A DNA stretch of 46,510 nucleotides from Parageobacillus thermantarcticus (GCF_900111865.1 NZ_FOJS01000025.1:1-46510); one strand, 5' to 3'. Counted from the stretch's first letter, positions 20,978 to 30,003 are shown. Program-made: numbers and translations. The notes: generated from the sequence alone by a model not told the origin.

Positions 20978-21001
20978 AACGGGTGGATTATCCACCTGTT
21001 T
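20977..21001. terminator. Shared terminator of yfhS and mutY
   Basis: AAACGGGTGGA pairs with TCCACCTGTTT (11 bp including one G-T pair, loop TTA), followed on the plus strand by CTTTCTTTTT. It overlaps both stop codons of the convergent genes. Confidence 0.65.
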
Positions 21002-22088
21002 CTTTCTTTTTATACTCTTGCCAAATTCGTTGATGGGAAACAGGAAAAGCGTATAAGCCGATTTCTTGTTCATCAACGAGTTTAAGCTGTTCCGTTTCCG
21101 CAACATCACCAATGATTTTGCCATCATAAACGGTAATATTCCACACTAAATGAGAAAATACATGTTCTAAAGTAGCAAAAGGATTTCCAAGCTGAACCGC
21201 TGCCCCGTATTCTTCCTGTAAAAATTTTTCTAGCTGCCTTTCCAGATTTTCCTGCGAATGAATTACTTCGCAGTTCGGAAATTCCCATAAATTCGCGAGC
21301 AGACCAGCGCCGTCCCGCTTATGGATCAATATTTTTCCATGCTCATCTTTCAGCACTGCGGCGGCAATCGCCACTTGCTTGACGTTTGCTTTTTTCGTTT
21401 TTACCGGAAGTTCCGTCTGCACTCCTTCGTGAAACGCCCGGCAATGCGCTTGCACGGGGCAAAGAAGACAAGCCGGATTACGCGGCGCGCAAATAAGCGC
21501 GCCAAGCTCCATTAGCGCTTGGTTGAAATACGATGGATTTTCCTTTGAAATAATTTTTCGGACAATCGCTTCAAACAATTTTCTTGTTCCCGTTTTAGAA
21601 ATATCTTCCCATACAAGAAAAATCCGCGACAGCACGCGCATGACGTTGCCGTCCACAGCCGGTTCCGGAATGCCATAGGCGATGCTTAATACCGCTCCTG
21701 TCGTATACGGGCCAACTCCTTTTAATTTGGAAAACTGTTCCGGATTGTCGGGAACTTTCCCCCCATATTGTTCTTTTACTTCTTTTACCGCCGCATGCAA
21801 ATTGCGAATCCGCGAGTAGTAACCGAGCCCCTCCCACGCTTTCAGCACTTCTTCTTCGTCCGCTTCCGCAAGCGCTTCAAGCGTCGGAAACTGCTCGATA
21901 AACTTATTAAAATATGGAATGACGGTATCTACTTTTGTTTGCTGAAGCATGATTTCCGACACCCATATTTTATACGGGTCATTATCTTTGCGCCACGGCA
22001 AGTCGCGTTGTTCTTTTTCAAACCAATGAATTAAATCGCGCTGAAAGTCTTCCACCGCAAATCCTTCCAGAAACGTTTGTTCTTTCAC
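20988..22088 (-). CDS. mutY: Adenine DNA glycosylase
   Basis: A 366-residue repair enzyme that removes adenine mispaired with 8-oxoguanine. The glycosylase domain has catalytic E45 (SEIMLQQT), the helix-hairpin-helix [11 protein letters not shown] (122-132), and catalytic D146 (PAVDGNV). The 4Fe-4S cluster ligands are C200-x6-C207-x2-C210-x5-C216. The C-terminal 130 residues are the NUDIX-like domain that recognises 8-oxoG. GTG 22088 is the start, with GGAGGAAACAAC upstream. Same order as in B. subtilis (fabL-yfhS-mutY). Confidence 0.95.
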   Translation of the reverse strand: MKEQTFLEGFAVEDFQRDLIHWFEKEQRDLPWRKDNDPYKIWVSEIMLQQTKVDTVIPYFNKFIEQFPTLEALAEADEEEVLKAWEGLGYYSRIRNLHAAVKEVKEQYGGKVPDNPEQFSKLKGVGPYTTGAVLSIAYGIPEPAVDGNVMRVLSRIFLVWEDISKTGTRKLFEAIVRKIISKENPSYFNQALMELGALICAPRNPACLLCPVQAHCRAFHEGVQTELPVKTKKANVKQVAIAAAVLKDEHGKILIHKRDGAGLLANLWEFPNCEVIHSQENLERQLEKFLQEEYGAAVQLGNPFATLEHVFSHLVWNITVYDGKIIGDVAETEQLKLVDEQEIGLYAFPVSHQRIWQEYKKKETGG

Positions 22089-22138
22089 GTTGTTTCCTCC
22101 AGATGTCAGTATGTACGTTTTATTATATCATCGTTCGC

Positions 22139-22181
22139 AAAAAAACGCCTGATTTTGCCGAAGACAGAGCAAAATCAGGCG
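22139..22181 (-). terminator. Terminator of the fdhD-formate channel operon
   Basis: CGCCTGATTTTGC pairs with GCAAAATCAGGCG (22146-22158, 22169-22181), with a TTTTTTT tail on the minus strand. It separates this operon from mutY. Confidence 0.85.
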
Positions 22182-22190
22182 TCCCTTCCA

Positions 22191-23009
22191 TTATTTCGCC
22201 TCTTTTTTGACTACTTTTACGCGGGCGACGCTTTGCTTCGCTTGATCTTTCACATATACAATCCAATACAATAGCGCGACAAACACGCTTCCACCGACCG
22301 CGTTGCCTAAAAAGACGGGAACGAAATTGCGGAACCAATCCGCCCATGTCGCATGGCCGGCAAAAATCGCGGCAGGAATGACGAACATATTCGCAACAAC
22401 GTGCTGAAACCCAATCGCTACAAACGCCATGACTGGAAACCAAATCGCCACTATTTTTCCACCGATATCCTCCGCTCCATATGACAACCAGACAGCCAAC
22501 GTTACAAGCCAGTTGCAGCCAATTCCAGAAACAAACGCTTGTATAAATGTATCATGAAGTTTCGCGTCGGCAATGGCAACCGTTTTAGCTAAAAACGGAC
22601 CTTCCGCCGTTAAACCGACAACATGGCCAAACATATAAGCTACAAATACAGCACCAAGAAAATTGCTTACGGTCACCCAAAACCAGCCTTGCACCAATTT
22701 TTTAATGGTAATCGTTCTTGCCAACGCCGCCAATGTCATTGACATCATGTTCCCCGTCAGCAACTCTCCGCCGGCGATGATAACAAGCACAAGTCCTAGC
22801 GGGAACACTGCGGCGCCTAAAAAATTCGCAAAGCTTCCCCATTCTTTCGGAACGTTGCCAATCACGCGAATGTCCAATAAAAAACCAAGCGCGATAAACG
22901 CCCCTGCCAAAAAACCGAGAATAATTTGCGATAATACCGGCAAATTTGCTTTACGCGTTCCCGCTTCAATCGTGATTTGCGCAATTTGCGACGGATTGTG
23001 ATAAGCCAT
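22191..23009 (-). CDS. Formate/nitrite transporter family channel
   Basis: A 272-residue FNT protein (FocA/FdhC/NirC family), a pentameric membrane channel with six helices per subunit. The family signatures GGELLTGNMM and GFQHVVANM are present; the latter holds the conserved central-pore histidine. It follows fdhD by 25 bp on the same strand and is close to a formate dehydrogenase, so formate is the probable substrate; nitrite cannot be excluded. ATG 23009 is preceded by GGGGGATCAAAC. The last 20 residues are a basic cytoplasmic tail. Confidence 0.88.
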   Translation of the reverse strand: MAYHNPSQIAQITIEAGTRKANLPVLSQIILGFLAGAFIALGFLLDIRVIGNVPKEWGSFANFLGAAVFPLGLVLVIIAGGELLTGNMMSMTLAALARTITIKKLVQGWFWVTVSNFLGAVFVAYMFGHVVGLTAEGPFLAKTVAIADAKLHDTFIQAFVSGIGCNWLVTLAVWLSYGAEDIGGKIVAIWFPVMAFVAIGFQHVVANMFVIPAAIFAGHATWADWFRNFVPVFLGNAVGGSVFVALLYWIVYVKDQAKQSVARVKVVKKEAK

Positions 23010-23034
23010 GTTTGATCCCCCATTTTCTCCAAAT

Positions 23035-23844
23035 TTAGATAGTAATTTTTTCTTGTAATCCCGTTATTTTATCTGGATGTGTATATACGTTAAACGTATT
23101 GCCTCGAATAAACCCAACAACGGTAATGCCTAAATCGTTCGCTAATTCGAGCGCCAGCGTCGTTGGAGCCGATTTCGATAAAATAATTCCTATTCCCATT
23201 TTTGAAACTTTTAGCAACACTTCCGACGACACTCTTCCGCTGAATACGATCAATTTGTCCGATAACGACAAGTCATGTTGCAAACAATATCCGTAAATTT
23301 TATCTAACGTATTATGTCTGCCAATGTCAGAGCGAACGATGACAATTTCGTCCGGCGTGCAAAGCGCCGCGTTATGAATGCCGCCAGTCGCTTGAAAATC
23401 AGTCGATCTTTCTTGCAGCGACCGCATTAAGCGACAACATTGCTCCGCATGAACGTTCGTGCTGTGCACAATCGTTTTTGCCGTTTTCACATCGTTATAA
23501 AAGTAAAATTGTCTGCTTTTCCCACAGCACGATCCGATAAACCGTTTTGCGTAAAATTCTTTTTGGATCGACTGTTTCGTAACAAGCTCGACGTAGGCAA
23601 AACCGCGATGTTCATCGACGGATATCGCCTTTATTTCTTTGCTGGAACGAATCAGCCCTTCCGAAGCTAAAAACCCGACAACCAATTCCTCTAAATGGGT
23701 CGGCGTGCATACCATTGTCGCAAATTCCTGTCCGTCAACGACAATCGTAAGCGGAAATTCCACAGCGATTTCATCATCGAGCTGTTCAAAATGTTCGTTA
23801 CGATACTTTATGATTTTTTGCTGCCGCATCACCGACGGCTCCAT
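23035..23844 (-). CDS. fdhD: Formate dehydrogenase accessory sulfurtransferase
   Basis: A 269-residue FdhD protein that passes sulfur from a cysteine desulfurase to the bis-MGD molybdenum cofactor before its insertion into formate dehydrogenase. The redox/sulfur-carrying loop is GSCCGKSR with C106 and C107; the GGIHNAALC and DIGRHNTLDK segments of the family are intact. Start ATG 23844 is chosen because GGGGGTGG lies just upstream; the open frame continues 49 codons further, but those positions form an intrinsic terminator and other stem-loops, so they are leader RNA. First gene of an operon with the formate channel. Confidence 0.93.
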   Translation of the reverse strand: MEPSVMRQQKIIKYRNEHFEQLDDEIAVEFPLTIVVDGQEFATMVCTPTHLEELVVGFLASEGLIRSSKEIKAISVDEHRGFAYVELVTKQSIQKEFYAKRFIGSCCGKSRQFYFYNDVKTAKTIVHSTNVHAEQCCRLMRSLQERSTDFQATGGIHNAALCTPDEIVIVRSDIGRHNTLDKIYGYCLQHDLSLSDKLIVFSGRVSSEVLLKVSKMGIGIILSKSAPTTLALELANDLGITVVGFIRGNTFNVYTHPDKITGLQEKITI

Positions 23845-23865
23845 TGAATCCACCCCCGTTTTCGG

Positions 23866-24046
23866 ACTCGTAAAAAGAAAACCGCCACATTTTCTATGAC
23901 GAAGGCATGCTACTCCTTCGTGCACATAGAAAAGTGGCGGTAGTTTTGGCACAGAACATCTGCGGCAAAACCAACGCTCCCATCGCTCCATGACAAGGAA
24001 ACTTAACTAACAACAGCGTTATCGCTATTGCATAGTTAAGCTTCCT
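23866..24046 (-). ncRNA. fdhD leader RNA ending in an intrinsic terminator
   Basis: Reading the minus strand from 24046: stem P1 (AGGAAG 24041-24046 with TTTCCTT 23995-24001, extended by CTTAACTA/TAGTTAAG), then GTCAT, GATGG (23980-23984), TTGGTT (23969-23974), helix P2 (TGGTTTTG 23966-23973 with CAAAACTA 23941-23948), then a very strong terminator (23881-23941) with TTTCTTTTT at 23872-23880, 28 bp before the fdhD ATG. The same elements in the same order precede fdhA. Confidence 0.65.
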
Positions 24047-24126
24047 ACTGTATAAAACATATAAAAGCTGTTTTTAGAATATCATGAAAGCGCATTATAA
24101 AACAATATCGAATTTTTATAGCCATC

Positions 24127-24474
24127 CTATTCTTTAATTGGTTTTTCAAATATAAAGACGGAGACAGCAATATCTTCTTCCACCTTAATATCGTTGAATA
24201 AATAGAGCAGTTTAGATCCAGCCAGTTCTTCAAGGCCATCTGGCACTTTTTGCGCATATACTTCTTGAATCATTCGGGTGCGCGCCGTATGTACCATTTC
24301 TTTTCCCTCTGGTGATCTTGCAATAAATTTTTCCGTCGGCGTTAAATTTCCTTGTAATATAGTAACGGCGAGATTGTCGATGAAATACGTTTTAATCCGT
24401 TCCGGTCCTTTTCCAAATAGTTGTTTGCGGACTTTTCTCACTAAATCGTTAAACGCCGCTTCTTTTCTTGACAT
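24127..24474 (-). CDS. DUF2294 (MpsC-family) protein
   Basis: A 115-residue cytoplasmic protein of the DUF2294 family, beginning MSRKEAAFNDLVRKVRKQLF and containing the conserved GKGPERIKTYFIDNLAVTILQG segment. Members are often found beside formate dehydrogenase or in sodium-transport gene sets; biochemical function is unknown. GAGAGGAGC precedes ATG 24474. It is divergent from fdhA and upstream of fdhD on the same strand, separated from fdhD by the structured leader. Confidence 0.8.
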   Translation of the reverse strand: MSRKEAAFNDLVRKVRKQLFGKGPERIKTYFIDNLAVTILQGNLTPTEKFIARSPEGKEMVHTARTRMIQEVYAQKVPDGLEELAGSKLLYLFNDIKVEEDIAVSVFIFEKPIKE

Positions 24475-24619
24475 GGAAAAGCTCCTCTCCAATCATAGAT
24501 TTTCGGAAAATAATAAATTTCTTTTCTTGTTTTATAAACAATACAGTACTATAATTATGATGGCACTTATAATTATAATAAAAAATCAAAAAATAACATA
24601 ATCATAGTGGAAAAGTAAT

Positions 24620-24757
24620 AAGGAAAATAAGATTTCCTTGTTATTTTTCTACTAGTCTACCTTGACGAGATGGATTGGTTATTTTAGCATCGTCATGCTA
24701 AAAAACTACTCCACCATGACCAAGCAGCATCTGCATTCATGGTGGAGTTTTTTATTT
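24620..24757 (+). ncRNA. fdhA leader RNA ending in an intrinsic terminator
   Basis: P1 is AAGGAAA (24620-24626) with TTTCCTT (24633-24639), followed by GTTAT, a linker, GATGG (24669-24673), TTGGTT (24675-24680), and P2 (TGGTT-bulged A-TTTTAGCAT with ATGCTAAAA-AACTA, 24676-24708, loop CGTC). The terminator stem ACTCCACCATGA (24708-24719) pairs with TCATGGTGGAGT (24737-24748) and is followed by a T run, only 12 bp before AAGGAGG of fdhA. The design matches the fdhD leader. Confidence 0.65.
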
Positions 24758-24777
24758 CATGATAAGGAGGTTTATGC

Positions 24778-27741
24778 ATGAACGAACAGCTGATAACGAT
24801 TACAATAAACGGAAACAATTACAGTGCGAAACAAGGAATGACGATTTTGGAAGTCGTCAACGAAAACGGCATTCCACATCCGCAAGTTTGCTATACTCCT
24901 GAACTTGGTGCCATTCAAACATGTGACACATGCATCGTCGAGGTAAACGGAAAATTAGTGCGTGCCTGTTCGACTCCTGTCGAAGACGGCATGAACGTCG
25001 AACTCTCTTCGGCACGGGCGAAAGCAGCACAAAAAGAAGCGATGGACCGCATTTTAGAAAACCACCTATTATATTGTACCGTCTGTGATAACAATAACGG
25101 AAACTGCAAATTGCACAATACGGCGGAATTAATGGGAATTGAACACCAGTCATACCCATATCGTCCAAAAGTGGATCCATCGGAAGTCGACATGTCCCAT
25201 CCATTCTACCGCTATGATCCAAACCAATGCATCGCCTGCGGACAATGCGTCGAAGTATGTCAAAACTTGCAAGTAAACGAAACGTTGTCGATCGACTGGG
25301 AAGCAGAACGTCCTCGCGTCATTTGGGATAACGGTGTTCCGATTAATGAATCTTCCTGTGTCAGCTGCGGGCAATGCGTTACCGTTTGTCCATGCAACGC
25401 GCTAATGGAAAAATCGATGTTAGGCGAAGCTGGGTTTATGACTGGGTTAGATCAAGAAATTCTAAATCCGATGATCGATTTTGTCAAAGAAGTAGAGCCG
25501 AACTACACGAGCATTTTTGCCGTTTCTGAAATCGAAGCGGCGATGCGGGAACAACGCATCAAAAAGACGAAAACGGTTTGCACGTTCTGCGGTGTTGGCT
25601 GTTCATTTGAAGTATGGACAAAAGGACGGAAAATTTTAAAAATCCAACCTGTCTCCGAAGCACCGGTTAACGCGATTTCTACATGCGTAAAAGGAAAATT
25701 CGGCTGGGATTTCGTCAACAGTGAAGAACGTCTTACAAAACCGCTTATCCGCAAAGGCGATACGTTTGTAGAGTCAACGTGGGAAGAAGCGCTTTCGCTT
25801 GTTGCGGAAAAACTTGGCGAAATTAAGCAAAAATATGGCGGCAATGCCATCGGCTTTATTTCGTCGTCGAAAATATCCAATGAAGAAAACTATTTAATGC
25901 AAAAATTGGCTCGGCAAGTGTTTGAAACGAACAACGTCGATAACTGTTCGCGCTATTGCCAATCGCCGGCAACCGACGGATTGTTCCGCACGGTAGGAAT
26001 GGGCGGCGATTCCGGAACGATTCAAGATATCGCATCAGCAGGACTTGTCATTATCATCGGCGCTAACCCTGCGGAAGGACACCCTGTTTTGGCAACTCGC
26101 GTCAAACGCGCGCATAAACTATTCGGCCAAAAATTAATTGTTGCCGACTTGCGCAAAAACGAAATGGCGGAACGCGCCGATCTATTCATCCGACCAAAAC
26201 AAGGAACAGACCAAGTATGGTTGATGGCGGTTACGAAATATATCATCGACCAAGGCTGGCACGATGAAAAATTCATTCGTGAACGCGTTCATTTCTTCGA
26301 CGAATTCAAAGAAGTGCTCGAAAAATATACGCTTGATTACGCAGAAGAAGTAACAGGTGTTGCGAAAGAAGACTTAATTCGCATTGCTGAAATGATCCAC
26401 GAAGCAGATGGTACGTGCGTTCTCTGGGGAATGGGCGTTACGCAAAACACGGGAGGAAGCGATACATCTGCGGCCATCTCGAACTTATTGCTCGCAACTG
26501 GTAACTACGGTCGCCCAGGCGCTGGAGCGTTCCCACTACGCGGTCATAACAACGTGCAAGGCGCTTGCGACATGGGCTCGCTACCTGGCTGGCTCCCAGG
26601 ATATCAACATATTACAGATGACATCGCGCGGGCCAAATTTGAAAAAGCATACGGTGTCCGCATTGACGGAAAACCAGGGCTTGACAACATTCAAATGATT
26701 GAGGCTGCTGAACAAGGAAAATTAAAAGCAATGTATATTGTCGGCGAAGATATGGCATTTGTCGATTGCAACGCTAATCATGTCCAAAAAGTGCTTTCAG
26801 AATTAGACTTCCTAGTAGTACAAGACATTTTCTTATCAAAAACAGCGCAATTCGCTGACGTTGTTTTGCCAGCAGCACCAAGCCTAGAAAAAGAAGGAAC
26901 GTTTACTAATACGGAACGTCGCATTCAACGTTTCTACCAAGCGCTTGAGCCGCTCGGCGACTCCAAACCAGACTGGTGGATTATTCAAGAAATCGCGAAA
27001 CGGATGGGCGCTGATTGGAACTACGCCGGTCCGAAAGAAATTATGGATGAAATCGCAAGCCTCGCGCCACTATTCTCGCAGGCGCAATACGAAAACTTGG
27101 AAGGATGGAACAGCCTCTGCTGGGGCAGCTATGACGGTGCGCATACGCCGATTCTTTATAAAGAACGCTTCAACTTCCCGGATGGAAAAGCACGCTTTGC
27201 GCTTGCCGATTGGGTACAACCGACAGAATATCCGGAAGAATACGACTTGCTTGTCAACAACGGACGGTTGCTTGAACATTTCCATGAAGGAAATTTAACA
27301 TACAAGTCGCAAGGCATTCAGAAAAAATTCCCGGAAGTGTTCGTCGAAGTATCGCCGGAATTGGCAAAAGAACGCGGCATCAAAGACGGTTCGCTCGTTC
27401 GTTTAGAATCGCCGTTTGGCCACGTGAAAGTACGCGTGCTCGTCACAGACCGCGTCAAAGGAAAAGAATTGTTCTTGCCAATGCACTCGGCATCGAACGA
27501 AAGCGCGATTAACATCCTTACTGGTCCTGCGACTGACCATCGCACCCACACGCCGGCATACAAACAAACAAAAGTACGGATGCAAGTGTTAGAAGTCGAC
27601 GGAACGCCTCCGCTTCCGCGCACAAATCCACGCTTTAAAAAGCGGAATCCGCGCAAAGGCGTCGAAGTCGAACGAAAATGGCAACGTCCAGATTACGTTC
27701 CTTTAACGGACGAATGGAAGGAGGCAGAGCCGCGTGGCTAA
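24778..27741 (+). CDS. fdhA: Formate dehydrogenase, molybdenum-containing catalytic subunit
   Basis: A 987-residue enzyme oxidising formate to CO2. N-terminus: 2Fe-2S ferredoxin domain (C38, C49, C52, C64) and a His-Cys cluster site (H96, C100, C103, C110). Then two 4Fe-4S motifs (C151-C154-C157-C161; C194-C197-C200-C204), the molybdopterin-domain 4Fe-4S site (C268, C271, C275, C303), and the bis-MGD domains. C394 (NVDNCSRYCQ) occupies the selenocysteine position of E. coli FdhF, so this is a Cys enzyme; the next residue is Gln, where FdhF has His. ATG 24778 follows AAGGAGG. No signal peptide, so cytoplasmic, as for B. subtilis YrhE/YjgC. Overlaps the next gene by 8 bp. Confidence 0.93.
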   Translation: MNEQLITITINGNNYSAKQGMTILEVVNENGIPHPQVCYTPELGAIQTCDTCIVEVNGKLVRACSTPVEDGMNVELSSARAKAAQKEAMDRILENHLLYCTVCDNNNGNCKLHNTAELMGIEHQSYPYRPKVDPSEVDMSHPFYRYDPNQCIACGQCVEVCQNLQVNETLSIDWEAERPRVIWDNGVPINESSCVSCGQCVTVCPCNALMEKSMLGEAGFMTGLDQEILNPMIDFVKEVEPNYTSIFAVSEIEAAMREQRIKKTKTVCTFCGVGCSFEVWTKGRKILKIQPVSEAPVNAISTCVKGKFGWDFVNSEERLTKPLIRKGDTFVESTWEEALSLVAEKLGEIKQKYGGNAIGFISSSKISNEENYLMQKLARQVFETNNVDNCSRYCQSPATDGLFRTVGMGGDSGTIQDIASAGLVIIIGANPAEGHPVLATRVKRAHKLFGQKLIVADLRKNEMAERADLFIRPKQGTDQVWLMAVTKYIIDQGWHDEKFIRERVHFFDEFKEVLEKYTLDYAEEVTGVAKEDLIRIAEMIHEADGTCVLWGMGVTQNTGGSDTSAAISNLLLATGNYGRPGAGAFPLRGHNNVQGACDMGSLPGWLPGYQHITDDIARAKFEKAYGVRIDGKPGLDNIQMIEAAEQGKLKAMYIVGEDMAFVDCNANHVQKVLSELDFLVVQDIFLSKTAQFADVVLPAAPSLEKEGTFTNTERRIQRFYQALEPLGDSKPDWWIIQEIAKRMGADWNYAGPKEIMDEIASLAPLFSQAQYENLEGWNSLCWGSYDGAHTPILYKERFNFPDGKARFALADWVQPTEYPEEYDLLVNNGRLLEHFHEGNLTYKSQGIQKKFPEVFVEVSPELAKERGIKDGSLVRLESPFGHVKVRVLVTDRVKGKELFLPMHSASNESAINILTGPATDHRTHTPAYKQTKVRMQVLEVDGTPPLPRTNPRFKKRNPRKGVEVERKWQRPDYVPLTDEWKEAEPRG

Positions 27742-28219
27742 ACCGATTACCGCCATTCAAAAACAGACGATTACCGAAGAAGAAAAGCGTGAAAAAACCA
27801 TTGAAGAGCTCAAAACTTCGCTAACGGAAAAGGAAGAAGCCGTCACTGAGTTGCTGTCTATTATGGAAGAACTCCATAATAGCGGCATACTCGAAGCCTT
27901 AAACGCGATGTTAAAATCGCGAGAAGACATCTTGAAAATTGTCATCGGCCAAGCAAACCGCAAACCGGTGACAACGGTCATCAATCATGTGATCGGGATT
28001 GCGCAGCTGCTTGCCAATCTCGATCCGCAATTAACTGCTAAATTATTGGAAAGCACCGCTTCCGGTGTTACCGAAGCGTATAAAAACGCGAAAGAAACAG
28101 AGAAAAAAATTGGCATTTTCGATCTTTTAAAAGCGTTGAATGACCCTGATATTAACCGAGCGATCCGCTTCTTCCTTTCCGCTTTAAAGGAAATTGGAAA
28201 AAGGCTAAACGGCGAATAA
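27734..28219 (+). CDS. DUF1641 protein of the formate dehydrogenase operon (YrhD/YjgD-like)
   Basis: A 161-residue, mainly helical protein with a DUF1641 region in its C-terminal half (GVTEAYKNAKETEKKIGIFDLLKALNDP). Its start, GTG 27734 with AAGGAGGCAGAGCC upstream, overlaps the end of fdhA, showing translational coupling. B. subtilis has the same pair in yrhE-yrhD and yjgC-yjgD. The N-terminal 60 residues are strongly charged and probably coiled coil. Probably a partner subunit or assembly factor of the formate dehydrogenase; its role is not established. Confidence 0.82.
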   Translation: MAKPITAIQKQTITEEEKREKTIEELKTSLTEKEEAVTELLSIMEELHNSGILEALNAMLKSREDILKIVIGQANRKPVTTVINHVIGIAQLLANLDPQLTAKLLESTASGVTEAYKNAKETEKKIGIFDLLKALNDPDINRAIRFFLSALKEIGKRLNGE

Positions 28220-28234
28220 ACGCTGATTTTTCAC

Positions 28235-28266
28235 AACCATCTTTCCGAAACGGAAAGATGGTTTTT
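28235..28266 (+). terminator. Terminator of the fdhA operon
   Basis: ACCATCTTTCCG pairs with CGGAAAGATGGT around loop AAA, followed by TTTTTC. Confidence 0.85.
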
Positions 28267-28406
28267 CTTATAATTTGGTTTCTTCCTCGCGAATAAATGC
28301 GGAATATGTTACACTGACAATACAAAAAAAGTTCCTCGTTTTTCGGCCTCGAGCGTTCAAACGGGGTATACTAATGGACGAGGCGAACAAAGGAGGCTTA
28401 CTTCAA

Positions 28407-29390
28407 TTGGATACAGGCACGCATATTCTTATGGGGGTAGCGCTCGGCAGTATCGCCACGTTGGATCCCACTGTTGCTTATGACCCCTATTTGTCTCATG
28501 CCGTGCTGATCGGCACATTAGCCGGCTCACAAGCGCCGGATATCGATACAATTTTAAAATTGCGAAACAACGCAAAATATATCCGCAATCATCGCGGAAT
28601 TACCCATTCGCTGCCTGCCGTATGGCTATGGCCGTTATTGATTACAGGCATCATCGTTTTCTTTTATCCATACGTCAGTATATTTCATTTATGGTTATGG
28701 ACGTTCATCGCCGTTGCCGTTCACGTGTTTGTCGATATTTTTAACGCCTACGGCACGCAAGCGCTGCGGCCATTTACAAAAAAATGGATCGCGCTTGGCG
28801 TCATTAATACGTTTGACCCGGTGATTTTCGCTCTGCACTTAACTGGCATCGGCTTGTTGTTTCTCGGAGTCCATCCTGGCTACGCGTTTTTAGCGATTTA
28901 TGCGATCATCGTCGTTTATTACATCATCCGATTCCGGCAAAAGGCGCAGATTAAACAAGCCGTTCACGAGAAAATCCCCAACGTCGAACGCATTATTACT
29001 GTCCCGACGTTCCGCTTCCGCGAATGGCATTTAGCGATTACCGCGAAAGACTACTTTTACGTAGGGCGGGTCAAAAACGGGCGCGTCCATATACTCGATC
29101 AATTTAAAAAACGCCCGCTTCCTGATGATCCCATCATCGAGGCAGCGAAAAAGGACGAAAACGTTGCTGCTTTTTTGTCCTTTTCCCCCGTCTACCGATG
29201 GGAACTCCATGAATATAACGACCATTATGAAGTGCGATTTACAGATTTGCGCTATCGCAGCAAAGGCTATTATCCATTCGTTGCCGCCGTGCAATTGGAC
29301 CGCGATTTCAACATCGTCAGTTCATATACCGGCTGGATTTTTAGCGAAGGAAAATTGCGAAAAAAATTAAATCTTATGGCAAATGGATAA
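28407..29390 (+). CDS. yfhP: YfhP-like membrane metal-dependent hydrolase
   Basis: A 327-residue protein, exactly the length of B. subtilis YfhP when started at TTG 28407 (MDTGTHILMG), which has AGGAGG ten bases upstream; an in-frame ATG at 28374 has only a weak site. It belongs to the YdjM/LexA-binding-type inner-membrane hydrolase family: conserved HxxxG near the N-terminus, DIDT, and NHRGITHS supply likely metal ligands. About four or five helices span residues 70-190; the C-terminal 130 residues are soluble. In B. subtilis this gene lies next to the mutY region; here the formate cluster is inserted between. Confidence 0.8.
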   Translation: MDTGTHILMGVALGSIATLDPTVAYDPYLSHAVLIGTLAGSQAPDIDTILKLRNNAKYIRNHRGITHSLPAVWLWPLLITGIIVFFYPYVSIFHLWLWTFIAVAVHVFVDIFNAYGTQALRPFTKKWIALGVINTFDPVIFALHLTGIGLLFLGVHPGYAFLAIYAIIVVYYIIRFRQKAQIKQAVHEKIPNVERIITVPTFRFREWHLAITAKDYFYVGRVKNGRVHILDQFKKRPLPDDPIIEAAKKDENVAAFLSFSPVYRWELHEYNDHYEVRFTDLRYRSKGYYPFVAAVQLDRDFNIVSSYTGWIFSEGKLRKKLNLMANG

Positions 29391-29400
29391 AAATAAAAAC

Positions 29401-29437
29401 AAATAGGCGGTGTTTCGATATATCCGCCTATTTTTTA
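29401..29437. terminator. Bidirectional terminator between yfhP and yfhJ
   Basis: AAATAGGCGG (29401-29410) pairs with CCGCCTATTT (29424-29433); T tract follows on the plus strand and an A/T-rich segment on the other. Convergent genes. Confidence 0.75.
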
Positions 29438-29710
29438 ATGTTTTAAATAATCGTCTCTGTTTAACAAATGTTTGTATTTCGGATTCGTCGCTTGAAATTC
29501 ATGCAATGTCGCTCCATATCGGTCTATCCATTGGCGCACCACCCTTTCCGTCATCTCTTTTCCTCTATACGCATGTCCAGCGCGGGCATATGTTGTTTCA
29601 AAATCTTCCCATAATAATTCGACCCACGTCCTCGCTTGGGCGTAAGCAAGCGATGGATTTTTCTCGAGCAAATAGTTCGTCAGCCGTTCAAAATATTCGT
29701 TCATCGTCAT
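29435..29710 (-). CDS. yfhJ: YfhJ family protein (WVELL motif)
   Basis: A 91-residue soluble protein with the YfhJ core [18 protein letters not shown] and [12 protein letters not shown]. Start ATG 29710 has AGGTGG five bases upstream; ATG 29704 is an alternative and gives the commoner MNEYFERL start. Position next to sspK and divergent from it follows B. subtilis order. Function unknown. Confidence 0.8.
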   Translation of the reverse strand: MTMNEYFERLTNYLLEKNPSLAYAQARTWVELLWEDFETTYARAGHAYRGKEMTERVVRQWIDRYGATLHEFQATNPKYKHLLNRDDYLKH

Positions 29711-29740
29711 TTTTCCCACCTCTTATGCCAACAATTTGAA

Positions 29741-29795
29741 ATCATAAGACGGCAAAACATCCTCATAATAAAAATACGTGTTGGCTACCAACACG
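29741..29795 (+). promoter_or_regulatory. Candidate sigma-G promoter and 5' hairpin of sspK
   Basis: CATAATA (29764-29770) fits the sigma-G -10 consensus; ATCATA lies 17 bp upstream (4 of 6). The transcript would begin at about 29777, exactly at a perfect 8-bp hairpin CGTGTTGG-CTA-CCAACACG (29777-29795). Confidence 0.45.
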
Positions 29796-29821
29796 AGCAA
29801 TTGCAAATGGGGGAATGTGCG

Positions 29822-29983
29822 ATGCGGAATAAAGAACGCGGCTTTCCAAACCAGAACAATAACAAATTCGAAGGCGAACCTCGCGCAAAAGCGGAGTACG
29901 CTTCGAAACGGGCAAACGGCACGACCAACACCCATCCGCAAGAACGCATGCGCGCTTCCGGCAAACGCGATGACAACTTTTAA
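29822..29983 (+). CDS. sspK: Small acid-soluble spore protein K
   Basis: A 53-residue minor SASP with the SspK signatures [27 protein letters not shown] and [12 protein letters not shown]. Minor SASPs are made in the forespore and found in the spore core; loss of SspK has little visible effect in B. subtilis. GGGGGA lies about eight bases before ATG 29822. A sigma-G-like promoter lies 50 bp upstream. Confidence 0.9.
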   Translation: MRNKERGFPNQNNNKFEGEPRAKAEYASKRANGTTNTHPQERMRASGKRDDNF

Positions 29984-30003
29984 AAATTGCGAGGTGTTCT
30001 GCC

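Noticed and set aside
23845-23991. N-terminal extension of FdhD by 49 residues
   Set aside because: The DNA forms a terminator and other stems; ATG 23844 has a good ribosome binding site and family-like start.
23866-24046. Molybdenum cofactor riboswitch (known class)
   Set aside because: I could not recognise its conserved core from memory; left as unassigned rather than forced into this class.
24548-24580. Direct repeat of ATAATTAT upstream of fdhA as an operator
   Set aside because: Too AT-rich and short to distinguish from chance in this stretch.
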